Positions 47,737 through 58,363 of a DNA stretch of 64,000 nucleotides are shown here, in pieces (the first letter of the stretch is position 1; the number at the start of each line of letters is the position of its first letter). A program made the translations under genes and the position numbers. The notes under the pieces were generated by a model. The model made no database searches, was not told where the DNA came from, and was given only the letters and a program-made list of their open reading frames with translations. Source of the DNA: Turnera subulata (taxonomy: Eukaryota > Streptophyta > Magnoliopsida > Malpighiales > Passifloraceae); the NCBI GenBank assembly GCA_028386065.3, contig JAKUCV010006904.1, positions 1 through 64,000 on the forward strand. The letters are read 5' to 3'.

Positions 47737-49801
47737 TTAAGGAACCATGTTACTAACCTTGGGCTTCTTTTTCACTCCATATTGATTGCGAGACCAATTA
47801 CCAGCACATAGTAACACTTGTACCGTTTGTGGAGCTAACGAAGCACGATAAGGATCAATAATTCGGCTACCAGCACTGAATGTGGCTTCTGAAGCCACAG
47901 TGGTGATGGGAATGCTAAGAATATCACGAGCCATTCTTGATAAAACACGATACTTGTTGCTCTCCAACTTCCACCAATTTAATACATCAAAATTGAGTGG
48001 GTCTCCTTCGTGGATATAACAATCATCTTCTAAATATCTCACAAGGTCTGATTTTTGAGTTGGACGAGCTGCCTTTGATCTAATATATTTTGCATATTGA
48101 TCCCAACCCGAACTTGATTGAGAAGCCGAACCCGAAGAAGTAAAATTGACATTTGAAGTTTCAGTTACTTGAAACTCGTTGTAATATTCAGCCTCATATT
48201 CATTGTAAAGCTGAAATAATGTCTCCTTAACCTTGAAGATATTGTTATGGGCATCTTCTTGAGCATACATTTGAGAGAAGGAGAACTCAATCACCATCAT
48301 TTTACCCCTTGGATCCAAAACAGAAGCTATCGCCATCAACATATTACACTCACCCCAATACTTATCAAACTTCTCCTTCATCTTTCTAGTCATGTCCCGA
48401 ATAAAATCATTTTCATCTTCCGACATTCTATCCAACAATATCTTAACTTCACGCACTTCATTTAAGAACAAATTGGAAGTAGGATAGTTGGACCCAGAAA
48501 AAATTTTAGTTACCTCATTAAAGACCTTGAGAACTTCACATACTTTGTCAATCTTCCTCCAATCTTCTTCACTTGGACAGCAAATATAGTTCGAATCACG
48601 CTCCTTAAAATCTTGAAATACTTCTTTGAACTTGCATGCGATGAAACACATCTCATATGTTGAGTTCCATCGAGTTTTGCAATCAAAAACAAGCCTCCTT
48701 TCCTTTAAATTGCGTTGTTGAGCTATTTTTGCGAAAGTCAGGATCCTTGCGTCACTATTATTGATGAAAGTGACACTGTCATGAATCTTGTCGATGATGT
48801 GCCCGACTTCTGAAAGGCCATCTTGAACCATAAGATTCAGTATGTGTGCACAACAACGAACATGAAATAATTGCCCATTGCAGAACAATTTGGAGCTCCT
48901 TGAAAATGTATCCTTTAAGAGCCGAATTGCCTTGTCATTGGTTGATGCATTATCCACTGAAATCGAATAAACTTTATTCTCAATCCCCCATTCCTTCGCA
49001 CATTGGTAAAGGCAATCAGCAATTTGTACTCCCCCATGAGGTGGCGGAATGTGAACAAAATTCATGACCCGTGTATGCAATTTCCAATTCGCATCAACAA
49101 AGTGCCCTGTAATAACCATGTACTCGCGCTTTTGAGCTGTTGACTTCCACAAATCCGTAGTCAAACTAATCCTGGTGACGCCTTTCAATCGTGCCTTTAA
49201 CTTCTTCTTCTCAACTTCATATACATGTTCACAATCCTTCTTTGCAGTAGTACGTGAAACCTTTTCCCACTCAGGCAGAAGAAAATGTGGCCTCATCTAT
49301 CAGTACATAATTAGCAACCCCTTGCCTCATCTTCATCATATCCAATTTTCCATCTGTGTATCCAGAACCAATAGTAATACAGTCACCATCAGCACTTGCA
49401 TCTGTTGGACGGAAATTTAATTTCTGCTGCTGCAATTGAATCTGATTCTTCTTTCGGTGAATGCACGCCTCCAAGTGTCTGTTGAAATGAGTGGTGCTAC
49501 CACTTCTGTATACTTTCAGTACACTCTTGCAATGGTTACATCGAGCTTTCAGCTGCCCGTTGATTGTTTCCTCTGTAAACTCGAGCCACACAACGGATTT
49601 CTTTGCTCTTTTCTTCTTCTGAAAATGTGTATCTGTAACATCAACTTCATTACCTACACCAACAGTTTGTGTTGCTGAAGGAGTGGGGTTGCTGTCATTA
49701 ATTGAAGCACTCCCAGAAAAAATTTCCAATGGCTGGTTGTCTTCTCCCCTTGGTAAAGAAGAGATGTCCGGTGTACTTGACATGTCTACGTAAAAGGACA
49801 A
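47737..49801 (-). pseudogene. hAT transposase (BED finger, RICESLEEPER type), frameshifted
   Basis: The first frame (49,801-49,271) carries an N-terminal BED zinc finger: CNHC, then HFNRHLEAC. It ends early after QGVANYVLIDEATFSSA. The second frame (49,296-47,737, 519 codons) carries the rest of an Ac-like transposase. TTDLWKS holds the first catalytic Asp, and SVDNASTND the second. KTRWNSTYEM follows, and the C-terminal dimerisation region has WWKLESNKYRVLSRMARDIL and SEATFSAGSRIIDPYR. Relatives have about 30 residues between the two parts (the HEYPF...VEH region) that are missing here. A small deletion with a frameshift near 49,290 therefore explains the break. The protein would not work unless the gene is repaired by splicing, for which I see no sites. 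Confidence 0.85.
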
Positions 49802-51117
49802 AACAATTTCATTATCAAAATGCGATGACAGAAAAAGCTTTGCGTAATTAACTCGATAATACTGAAGAAAATAAGCACCATTAGAGCAGCAAATAAAAAT
49901 GGTCCAAGAAAGCCAAAGTCATATCCTCTTTTTGCAACCTAGAATGTATAGAATGTAAGACTAACAGCCACAGCAGTTATTCGTCACAAAATAAAACAAT
50001 GCATCTATTGGCTATTTGTTACATCTTTTCTTCTTCCTCCTCCTTAAATGGAAAGTAATTTCAAGCCCCAAAAGAAAATGTGTCAAGGAATTAGTCCCGA
50101 ATTCTCTACCCTGATGCCAGAATATGGAGGAAGAGAAAATAACTCAGTTGCGTGTTGATTTCCCAAACAGACAAACACTAACCTAGAGCCAATTACTGCT
50201 TTAAGCTCAATTGAACAGAGTTGACAGGTAATATCGTTGAATTCTCTAATCTTTCACATTCCTCAAGTTTCTAAGTAACCCCGAGAAGCCAAGACGAGCA
50301 CCAAAACTCGAAACCCAAATACTGCACTCGCATTTCACACGAGCTAAAGAAACCCATTTCACATATTACCTCTCCAAACAAACAAAACCAGAAACTAATC
50401 CCAAAAACCCACACTAAGTAAGAGCAAACAGAGACGAAATAGAGAGATAAAAGAAGGGAGAGAAAGTTGATACCTTGATAATGTTCAGTAATGGCAGAGG
50501 TTGAGGAGCAGTAGTAGAAGCCGAGAAGAAGGGATTTTGCAACCGAAGTAGTGAAACTGAAAGACACCACAACAAGAAAAACACAGAGAGTAAGAGAAAA
50601 CCGCTAAAAAAATGACAGGAAGACAGACACCACACCATAAATCTTACAGTCTACAATCCCAAACCCAGAACCGAATTATTCCTTCCCTTCATATCCAGAG
50701 AAGAAAAGGGAAGAATGAGCAAACTTACTAGCTTGGCCGGAAGTTGAGTAAGAGGAGTCGAGACTCCACCACGCCGTCGGTCGAGTCCCCAAGACGTGCC
50801 ACAACTCGTCCCACGCGAGGAATGCCGACGGAAGTGGCGGCGGAGAAGAAAGGGGGAGAGAAGCGTTTGAGAGATGAGGGGCGGCCAAAGAGGGAAAAGA
50901 GGGTCGAGACAAGGTGTTCGTCAGTGAGATAAGGGATTAGGGATTGGAATTTGGAATTTGTGAATTGTGTTGTGACTCCGGTCGTTTTTGTGTTTGTGTA
51001 GTGTAATGTGTTTGTGTTTTAACAGGCTTTCATTTTTTTGGGCTTAAAATACATGGCTCAAATTTTTCTTTTTCAAAAAATATGGCCCATAAAAATCCCA
51101 CCCACCCTAAGCCTTAT
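49802..51117 (-). other. 5' region of hAT element
   Basis: Non-coding in any convincing frame. Probably promoter and untranslated leader of the transposase. A GC-richer block at 50,700-50,930 gives short frames on both strands that I regard as chance. Confidence 0.5.
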
Positions 51118-51302
51118 AAGAGCAAAGCTCGATAAGGCTCGCGAGCTTTGCGAGCCGAGTACTGGTAAGCTCGAGCTCGGCTCGATAGCACTCTAAGCTC
51201 GACTCGAGCTCGGCTCGAGCTCGATAAGCACGAGTCGAGTTCGAGTAGCCAGCGAGTCGATCCCGAGTAGCTCGCGAGTAGCTCTGCTCGTTTACACCCC
51301 TA
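51118..51302. repeat. Right subterminal repeats of hAT
   Basis: GCTCGAGCTCGGCTCGATAG and similar clustered motifs, the counterpart of 46,702-46,930, directly before the terminal TTTACACCCCTA. Confidence 0.75.
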
Positions 51303-51339
51303 TTGTACAATGAACATTCATTATATTTGTTTTATAACA

Positions 51340-52178
51340 GTATAGATATATATTGATATATTGATAATAATAATAATTGATTAGTGAAGGATAATTGGGT
51401 CAATTTTAATTAATGAAGGGTAATGGAGTCAATTTGTCGGCTTTTCTGAAGTTGGGACTTTTATATAGTATATAAATATAATAATATATATCTTTAATAT
51501 ATATATAAAGTTGAAGGGTGGGATCTTCCTCCCCTTCAACTTTATTATTTTTTCCCCTATTTCATCTTTGCCTCTTACCCATACCTTCAATTAATTAGCT
51601 TTACTCTAACAAAAAAAATGGTTGTCCACTGATTCCATCGCTTCTTTTATTTCCTTTTTTTAAATTTTTTTTTTCCAATTGTTCCACTCCTTCCATGTCA
51701 ACAGTGGCCGTGGACCAAGAGGCTAAGGGTGGCCATGATACAAGTCTTATCGTAATATATTAATGGCCCCTTAAATTTTTAATTTTAGCAAATAAGTCCT
51801 ATCGTGATGTATATTTGGCCTCTTCTGAATTTTTTTTTTTTACATAAACCCTTATTATCATACACAAAAATGTTATATTGGCTCCTCTAAAAATTCTATC
51901 TAGCTTCGCGACTGCAGGTTCAATTTTTTCCATGCATGATGATATTTATTATTAATGCAAGATGATGAATTTTATGACAAAAAAAATCCACCTTTTTCCA
52001 GAAAGAAAAATACCACATATTCACATTTATATTTGTCAATTTCGTTAAAAAGTAGAAAATATTTTCAAAGTAAATATTCTTTGGTGATTTTATAATATCT
52101 ATATATGGGTTCAAATCCCATCTCCGCTAATTAATTACCCTTTTTGAGCAAAAGAGGGTATGGGATAGAATCACTAGA
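51340..52178. other. Intergenic, AT-rich
   Basis: No gene. The part 51,440-51,475 is an inverted-like match to 43,744-43,800. A 14-bp stem (ATAAAGTTGAAGGG with its complement) closes a short loop at 51,505-51,546. Confidence 0.5.
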
Positions 52179-52235
52179 CTATATATTTGATTTTTTTTTT
52201 TTTGAATGGTTGGTAATATATTCAACAACAATAAG

Positions 52236-52921
52236 CTACATCATCTTAGGAGGGCAGTCCCTCACAGTAGACATCTCTGACAAAATCAATTCTCCTAATA
52301 TAGCAGGAGGAGTAAGCATGGGAGCATAACCTAGAGGTAAATCAAAAGCTAGGGTAGCTATAGCATCGGCACAGAAATTTGCCTCCCTATTTATAAAGGA
52401 GATGATTACACGCCAGTCTCTATCTAAAAAGGACCTAATCTCCCGAATGAGATCATTCCTAGCACAAGCGGAGTTGGGTGTGGAATTGATCCAGTCCACA
52501 GCGGCTGCAGAGTCAGATTCCAAAATAAACTGCTTTAGTCCTAACCGCCAAGCATCCTGCAAACCCCACAAGATGAGTTATGGGGCATCTTGTGGGGTTT
52601 TGGAGCTGAGTTATGGGGCATCTTGTGGGGTTTGCAGGATGCTTGGCGGTTAGGACTAAAGCAGTTTATTTTGGAATCTGACTCTGCAGCCGCTGTGGAC
52701 TGGATCAATTCCACCCCATAACAACTGCCCAAGGACGCTCCAAAACCTCGCACCCATTTGCCTTCGTCGTCTCGCAGAATACCACCTGCAGTTTCTTGAC
52801 CAAAGTCGCCTTTAACTGCCCCGTCCACATTATATTTGAACCATCCCCTAGGTGGACGCTTCCACAGAAAGTTTCGGCCAGTGTCCCCTGTTGGAACCAC
52901 TTGGGCTTTCACCAATAAATC
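52236..52921 (-). pseudogene. LINE E RNase H domain, with a fold-back insertion
   Basis: A TAG at 52,922 separates this part from ORF2; the frame itself continues through it. The first half reads KYNVDGAVKGDFGQETAGGI and GKWVRGFGASLGSCYG. Then a 94-bp inverted copy and a 45-bp loop interrupt it. The second half reads WGLQDAWRLGLKQFILESDS, then INREANFCADAIATLA. Catalytic positions are present in the two halves, but the domain cannot fold with the antisense block between. Confidence 0.8.
52481..52713. repeat. Perfect 94-bp inverted repeat, 45-base loop
   Basis: Arms 52,481-52,574 and 52,620-52,713 are exact complements by my reading. The loop and the inner end of the right arm also hold a 33-bp direct repeat (GAGTTATGGGGCATCTTGTG...). 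A transcript would form a long hairpin. Confidence 0.92.
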
Positions 52922-55900
52922 CTATCCCTGCTCAAAACTGTTAGCGCAGGCGAGAATGGCATTGACTGGAAGGTTACTTTCAGGGTCCTCATCTTGAAAT
53001 ACCACTTTGTTCCTCCAAGACCACAATTTCCAGCATGCTGCTGCAAAAACAGTACACCAGTTCTGTCTTCCAAATCGAGTGGTGTCAGCTTTAAGATTTT
53101 TGAGTAGCCATGGTTCCATGTCGTCTGAGAAAAACTCCTCGCCCCCCAATCTCTCAAGCATCAGCCCACTCCACACTTGCCGTGCATACACACAATCACG
53201 AACAACATGTAGACAGGACTCTACTTCCAAACCGCAACAAGGACATGAAGCCGAGTTGGACATCTGTCTATTGGCCCTCAATTCATTCGTTAATAGGCGT
53301 TTGTTGCCCAAAAGCCACAAAAAAGAGCAAACTCGAAAAGGACCCCTCCATCTCCAGACACTCTTCCAAAGAGCATTTGTTTGAACGTTAATTTCCGTAG
53401 ATAAACTAGTGTAAGCTGAAGCCGTGGTGAACTTACCTTTAGGGTCGTGAAACCACCTTAAGCCATCCTCCACATAGTCAGCACGGGGCGGGAGAATCGC
53501 CCATAACTTCGCAATAATAGAAATGGGTAGAAAAAGCTCAATTACATACCAGTTCCACTGACCATCATCCAGGACCATTTCAGCCACTGAGCATCCGAGG
53601 AGGTTAGGAGGAACAGGACATATGACGTGATCAAGGAGCCTTAACTCCTTATCAACCCACACATCCCGCCAAAAGTTCACCCTTCTCCCATTGCCCAAAT
53701 CCCATCTGACACCAGGGAGAAACGAGTGCCACACATCACAAATTGCTCTCCACAAGTTAGACCCCCTTCGTTTCTCCACCTGCAGTGGTATAGCCTCCTC
53801 ATTTTTGATATACTTACTGCGCAACACCCTTGCCCATAAGGAACCCGGATTATTCAAGAGTCTCCAAGCCATCTTAGTAATCAAAGCATCATTAACCTGC
53901 CTCATGGGCCTCATGCCCAAACCTCCACTCTCCTTAGACATGCAAATCTTCTTCCAACTCATCAGGTGGACCTTCCGCTGAGTTTCAGACCCACCCCAAA
54001 TGAAATTGCGAGAAAGACAATCAATTCTATCACAAATGGATCTTGGTAACCGGCAGGTTTGCATGGTATATGTTGGTAAAGCCGAGATCACTGATTTGGT
54101 TAAGGTGATGCGACCTGCCAATGATAGATGCTTCGCTTGCCAACCATTGAGTCGCTGCTGAACCCTCTCAACAAGATGCTCAAAGGTTTTCTTTGTAACT
54201 CTCCCATGTATAACCGGTACCCCAAGATACCTCTCCAAATCCTTCGTCAGTTTAAAACCCGAGAAAGCACTCAGCAACTTGGCCTCTTCTCTTTTAACAT
54301 TAGGGGAGATGAAGAGTCTGGTCTTTTCCTTACTAACTCGTTGACCCGACCAAGAGCAGAAGTCTTCAAGGCATTTCGTGATGACCTGAATTTGGTCTGC
54401 TTCAGCTTTTGCAAATAACACTAAGTCATCTGCAAAGAAGACATGTGACAGTGGAGGACCACCCCTACACAGAGAGATTGGTTGCCAATGACCCATATCC
54501 ACTTCCCTCTGGATAAGATGTCCCAACCTTTCCATGCATAAGACGAATAGATAAGGAGATAAAGGGTCCCCTTGTCTAATTCCCCTACTTGGATGGAAAT
54601 AATCGGAGCATACCCCATTCCAGTTGACGCGCAAAGAAGAGGTCGTGACGCATTGCATAACAACATCGGTGAAATGCTTCAGAAATCCTACATCAATCAG
54701 AGTCTCGGAAATAAAACTCCATCTTAGCCTGTCATAAGCTTTTTCTAAATCCACTTTAATAGCCATGAGCCCCTCACCTCCCTTCTTTTTCTGCCTCATT
54801 GTATGAACAACCTCTTGCACAACCACAATGTTATCAGTTATTTGTCGCCCTAGCACAAAGCTGCATTGTGTTGGGGCCACCAAGGTGTGGAGTAACGGCT
54901 TGATCCGGTTGACCAGCACCTTTGTTAGCAATTTGTAAGTCACATTACAAAGCCCGATGGGCCTGAAGTGTTGGATTGAGGCCGGTTGGTCCACTTTAGG
55001 AATCAGAGCAATTGTTGTCCTATTCCATTCCGGGTCCCATACTTCACCTTCAGTGTATTTCCTTAGCATTTGATACAAGCTTTTGCCCAGTGTCTCCCAC
55101 TGACTCTGGTAGAACATGGCATGAATGCCATCAGGTCCTGCTGCTTTCAAAGGACCCATTTGCTCCAGTACATTTTTAACTTCTTGCTCCGTTATTGGAA
55201 GTACCAATCTGCGCACCTCTTCTGAGTTCTGTTGTGGGAAGAAACCGGTGGGAGCTGGGCTTAGATAGTGAGATGGCTCCTCCGTATAGATATGCTTAAA
55301 ATAGGAGACTGCCAATTGTCTCAAAGCATCCTGGTCCTCCACCCAATTACCATAACCATCCTTAAGTCTTGTGACCCGGTTCCTACTTTTCCTCAACACT
55401 GCTGAAGCATGAAAATACGAGGTATTCCTGTCTCCAGCCCTAATCCACTGACTTTTAGCCCTCTGTGACCAGTAAAATTCCTCTTGCAGAAGAACACTGT
55501 CCAGCTCTAGTCTCAATTCTCCTTCCAGGTCGGCCAAGAACTGGGATTTCCTACTCTCTAAAGCTCGTTGAATCCCTGATATTCGGGCTATCAATCTTCT
55601 CTTTTTTTGTTGGATGTTCCCAAACACTTCCCTGTTCCATACCGTTGCACTACTCACAAAATGCTTTTGTGATTCGACAAACTCTCTGCCCTGTTGCCAA
55701 GCATCCTTAACCATTCGCCCAAAATCTGGGTGGAGTACCCACGCGGATTGAAACTGGAACTGTTCTTGTCTACCTCTTCTTCCACCCTGGTGACCATCCA
55801 GTCTCAAAAGGAGAGGTCTATGATCCGAGCATAATCTCGGTAAGTGCCTTACTAACGCCTCTGGGAATTCATGTAGCCAATTATCATTGCAAAGAGCTCT

Positions 55901-56494
55901 ATCCAACCTGCCTTGGTAACCACCCCCAGCCCAGGTGAATTTAGCTCCAACAAAAGGTACTTCCAACAGTTGACAATTACTCACACACTGTTGAAATAAC
56001 CTATTCCCTAAACCATGTCGCATGAACCGGTTGATCTTCTCTTTACCCTGGAGGACAGCATTAAAATCACCAATTAATGCCCATGGTTCTAAGACACTCG
56101 GGCTCAAAGCTTCCAGGTTACGCCACAGAAACTTTCTCCATTTTTCCTGGGGGCTACCATAGACGGCAGTAACCAAGAAGGACCTGCTCTCTACGGTAAG
56201 TCTCATGTGAATAAATTGAGGATGACTAAGCAACACTGAGACAGAAGAACTCCTTTCATCCCACAGAACCCAAATCCCACCAGCGTATCCTCTTGCTTCT
56301 GCTCTAAATGAGTTTCGCCAACCTGTATTTCTAATTACACGGTTCGCCTTGCCACCACTTATACGTGGCTCCAGAACAAGAGCAAGCCTTAGTTTGTAGG
56401 TCCTTCTTAATTCCAGCATCATTCTGCCAAACTCTGGTTTAGCAGCCCCTTGACAGTTCCAAGCTAAGATGGATATCATAAAGAAAAAATTCAA
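52922..56494 (-). CDS. LINE E ORF2: endonuclease and reverse transcriptase
   Basis: This is a 1,190-codon open frame; translation could start at the Met before ISILAWNCQGAA. The AP-type endonuclease has WNCQG, LEPRISG, VYGSP, GDFNAV and SDHRPLLL in order over the first 240 residues, so the key residues are present. The reverse transcriptase (about residues 470-740) shows IALIPKV, FRPIGLCNVTYKLL, DLEKAYDRLRWSF, RQGDPLSPYLFVL and FFADDLVLF, the FADD form of the catalytic box. The zinc-finger connection follows (CPCCG, then HVVRDC) near the end. A UAG then stops the frame before RNase H. The protein nicks target DNA and copies its own RNA there. It looks capable apart from the missing RNase H. 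Confidence 0.9.
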   Translation of the reverse strand: MNFFFMISILAWNCQGAAKPEFGRMMLELRRTYKLRLALVLEPRISGGKANRVIRNTGWRNSFRAEARGYAGGIWVLWDERSSSVSVLLSHPQFIHMRLTVESRSFLVTAVYGSPQEKWRKFLWRNLEALSPSVLEPWALIGDFNAVLQGKEKINRFMRHGLGNRLFQQCVSNCQLLEVPFVGAKFTWAGGGYQGRLDRALCNDNWLHEFPEALVRHLPRLCSDHRPLLLRLDGHQGGRRGRQEQFQFQSAWVLHPDFGRMVKDAWQQGREFVESQKHFVSSATVWNREVFGNIQQKKRRLIARISGIQRALESRKSQFLADLEGELRLELDSVLLQEEFYWSQRAKSQWIRAGDRNTSYFHASAVLRKSRNRVTRLKDGYGNWVEDQDALRQLAVSYFKHIYTEEPSHYLSPAPTGFFPQQNSEEVRRLVLPITEQEVKNVLEQMGPLKAAGPDGIHAMFYQSQWETLGKSLYQMLRKYTEGEVWDPEWNRTTIALIPKVDQPASIQHFRPIGLCNVTYKLLTKVLVNRIKPLLHTLVAPTQCSFVLGRQITDNIVVVQEVVHTMRQKKKGGEGLMAIKVDLEKAYDRLRWSFISETLIDVGFLKHFTDVVMQCVTTSSLRVNWNGVCSDYFHPSRGIRQGDPLSPYLFVLCMERLGHLIQREVDMGHWQPISLCRGGPPLSHVFFADDLVLFAKAEADQIQVITKCLEDFCSWSGQRVSKEKTRLFISPNVKREEAKLLSAFSGFKLTKDLERYLGVPVIHGRVTKKTFEHLVERVQQRLNGWQAKHLSLAGRITLTKSVISALPTYTMQTCRLPRSICDRIDCLSRNFIWGGSETQRKVHLMSWKKICMSKESGGLGMRPMRQVNDALITKMAWRLLNNPGSLWARVLRSKYIKNEEAIPLQVEKRRGSNLWRAICDVWHSFLPGVRWDLGNGRRVNFWRDVWVDKELRLLDHVICPVPPNLLGCSVAEMVLDDGQWNWYVIELFLPISIIAKLWAILPPRADYVEDGLRWFHDPKGKFTTASAYTSLSTEINVQTNALWKSVWRWRGPFRVCSFLWLLGNKRLLTNELRANRQMSNSASCPCCGLEVESCLHVVRDCVYARQVWSGLMLERLGGEEFFSDDMEPWLLKNLKADTTRFGRQNWCTVFAAACWKLWSWRNKVVFQDEDPESNLPVNAILACANSFEQG

Positions 56495-56520
56495 TTATGT
56501 AGTGACACAGCAGAGTACGT

Positions 56521-58276
56521 CTACGTCACCACTGTCCCTTCCTCTAGAGCATCGGCCATCTGCATATCAACATCCGCTTGAAGGAGCTCACTCCCTACAT
56601 CCATGTCCATATGTTCGACTGGTCCCATGGTGTTGGTGAGCAAAACCGCCCTTGGCTCTTGCACCAAAGATTCTGAGATGGATGACTGGTCCATCAACTT
56701 GGGTATATCAGGTGGTTTTGTTGATATAGGGGGTCCTGTCTTGGGATTCAAGGGTGTTCGAGGGGTATCAAGGGGTTGGATTGGGTTAGAGACAAGAGAG
56801 GCATCTTTAGGATGGGGAAGTTCCTCTGCAACTATCCTGGTGTGGTCGGCTTCTGTATGTGTAATGGCAATGTGTTTAGGAGTAGTTACAGAATGGGTCT
56901 TATTTATTGCAGGGGATGGTCGTGGGGATGCTCCTTGTCGAGCAGGTCTGGCTGTGTTGGGATTGGGTCCAATAGGATGAGTATCTGAGGAGGGCTTAGC
57001 TTGTGAGGCAGTGTTGGTGAGGTCTGTTAATGGTGGTCGAAGAGTAGCAGATTGGGCCTTTTGAGCTACATACTTTTTCTTTTGAGTGGCTTTTATTGTT
57101 TGGGCTTGCTGTTTAGTAGCTTTTTTGGTTTGGGCATGGAAAACTAGGTCTGAGAGGTTTAGCTGGGCCTGAGGAGGAGTGGTAGAAGTTGAGGCCTGGT
57201 CTGTGTAAGAGAAAGGATTCACTAGAGGTGAAAACTGATTGGGAGTGGCATTGGCAGATTGGTTGTGGAAGTTACCTGGATGGGTGGTTGGTGGGAATCT
57301 TTTGGGTTGTCTCCTGCTGCGAGGGGGGACCACCATCCACTCCCCCACCACGGGTTGTCGCACAGATGTCGGAGGGGAGGGACCAGATTGACCGGTCACC
57401 GGAGTCGTGCTTTCCGGCCTAATGACACCTTGACCCCGTTGTGCCGGGACCTCCTTAGATACCACAGCTTCACCATTTTTCTCAGGGCATATATCTTGCA
57501 AATGATCAGCTTTACCACAGAGGAAGCACAACTCTGGCACCCCTTCATATACCACCTTGAAGATTTCGTCCTCCACCGTGATAACTCCTTTTAATGGTTT
57601 TGTTAAATCCACTACCACTGCCACTTTGGCAAACTTGCCCCTATCAGTGCTGGTGGTTCTTTCATCAATCTTTATTGCCCTTCCCACCATATCACCCAGC
57701 CCCATTAGCACCTTGGAATGATACCAATCCAGTGGGATATCCATGAACCTGACCCAAACAGTGGCCTTTTCAATAGCTTCCTTCGCCGCTCGGAACTCCG
57801 GAGACCAAGGCTGAACCATCAGCGCGTGCCCAAACACAGTCCAAGGACCTCCCAATAAGGCCTGAAGTGTATCTGTTCTATCCTTGGATCTTAGCTTTGA
57901 GCACCCGGTAGCCAATTCGTTTGCCCATAAGCTTAACTACCACTGCATTCTCCCATGGTTTTCGTAGTCTGGTCTTGAAAGACTCACTCAATTTCATCAC
58001 CGGGCCTCCAGCTACTTCAGAGATGGCGATATCGCCCTCCTCCGCTACAGGTTCGTCGTCTTCCTCCCAGAGCTCTTCCGGTATCTCTGAATCCTGTCCC
58101 GAAGCTAGCATGGCCTTGTAAGACAGTCTTGAATCTTCCATGGTAGCATCGTTCTCTTGTTCCTCTTCTCTTCTTCGGATCTTTTTGTTGCTCCTCTCAG
58201 CCTCCCGGTGGTCAGTGTCGCCATTGACCGCCGCCTCAGGCGGCTCCGATCTTTTGGATTCAGGTGATGCAGACAT
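56521..58276 (-). pseudogene. LINE E ORF1 (DUF4283 and CCHC), frameshifted
   Basis: The start inside the LINE is likely Met at 58,276 (MSASPESKRSE). The longer frame from 58,363 begins outside the element. The first part ends VVKLMGKRIGYRVLKAKIQG and stops at 57,878. A second frame from about 57,900 continues LLGGPWTVFGHALMVQPWSP, then CFLCGKADHLQDIC, a CX2CX4HX4C zinc knuckle, and a long Pro/Thr-rich tail. Relatives have about 35 residues between the parts, so a deletion with frameshift has occurred. ORF1 proteins bind the LINE RNA. Confidence 0.8.
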
Positions 58277-58363
58277 GATGCGCACTGGTGTTTTTGGAAG
58301 TTGGGGACTTTGGGAAATCTGGGTTTTCGCAACTCTTCTATATATTTGATTTTGGTTATCCAT

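Larger units (their letters stand above)
46702..51302 (-). mobile_element. Full-length hAT transposon
   Basis: Terminal inverted repeats TAGGGGTGTAAACGAGC and complement are exact over 17 bp. The element is flanked by the 8-bp duplication TTGTACAA (46,694-46,701 and 51,303-51,310), the hallmark of hAT. It is 4,601 bp, encodes an Ac/RICESLEEPER-type transposase on the minus strand, and has GC-rich subterminal repeats at both ends. The exact duplication and clean ends point to a recent insertion. The transposase is damaged, however. Confidence 0.96.
46419..51339 (-). repeat. Copia-type LTR split by a hAT transposon
   Basis: On the plus strand the LTR runs TGTTATAAATTAAACG to TTTGTTTTATAACA. 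Without the hAT and one duplication it is about 312 bp. The primer-like site lies just outside the left end, so it is the 5' LTR of a minus-strand element. It contains GAGAGAATGA repeats at 46,510-46,550. Confidence 0.7.
52179..58353 (-). mobile_element. Near full-length L1-type LINE E with 16-bp target duplication
   Basis: CTATATATTTGATTTT occurs at 52,179-52,194 and again at 58,338-58,353. Between them lies a minus-strand LINE with poly(A) (T-run at 52,191-52,203 on the plus strand), ORF1, ORF2 and RNase H. In element sense the duplication begins AAAATC, as expected for L1-type target-primed insertion. The copy is nearly intact: there are lesions in ORF1, one stop before RNase H, and an inverted duplication in RNase H. 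It stops about 600 bp from the eRF1 start and lies in its upstream region. Confidence 0.93.

Noticed and set aside
50676..50932. Short frames on both strands before the hAT transposase
   Set aside because: They lie in the 5' region of the element, are low in complexity, and have no start context or homology I recognise.
52086..52110. GGGTTCAAATCCC, a perfect-looking tRNA box B
   Set aside because: No box A or cloverleaf lies upstream at the right distance; probably a SINE trace or chance.
58276..58363. Extension of LINE E ORF1 to the ATG at 58,363
   Set aside because: The 16-bp target duplication ends the LINE at 58,337, so the extra N-terminus is flanking host DNA read in frame by chance.
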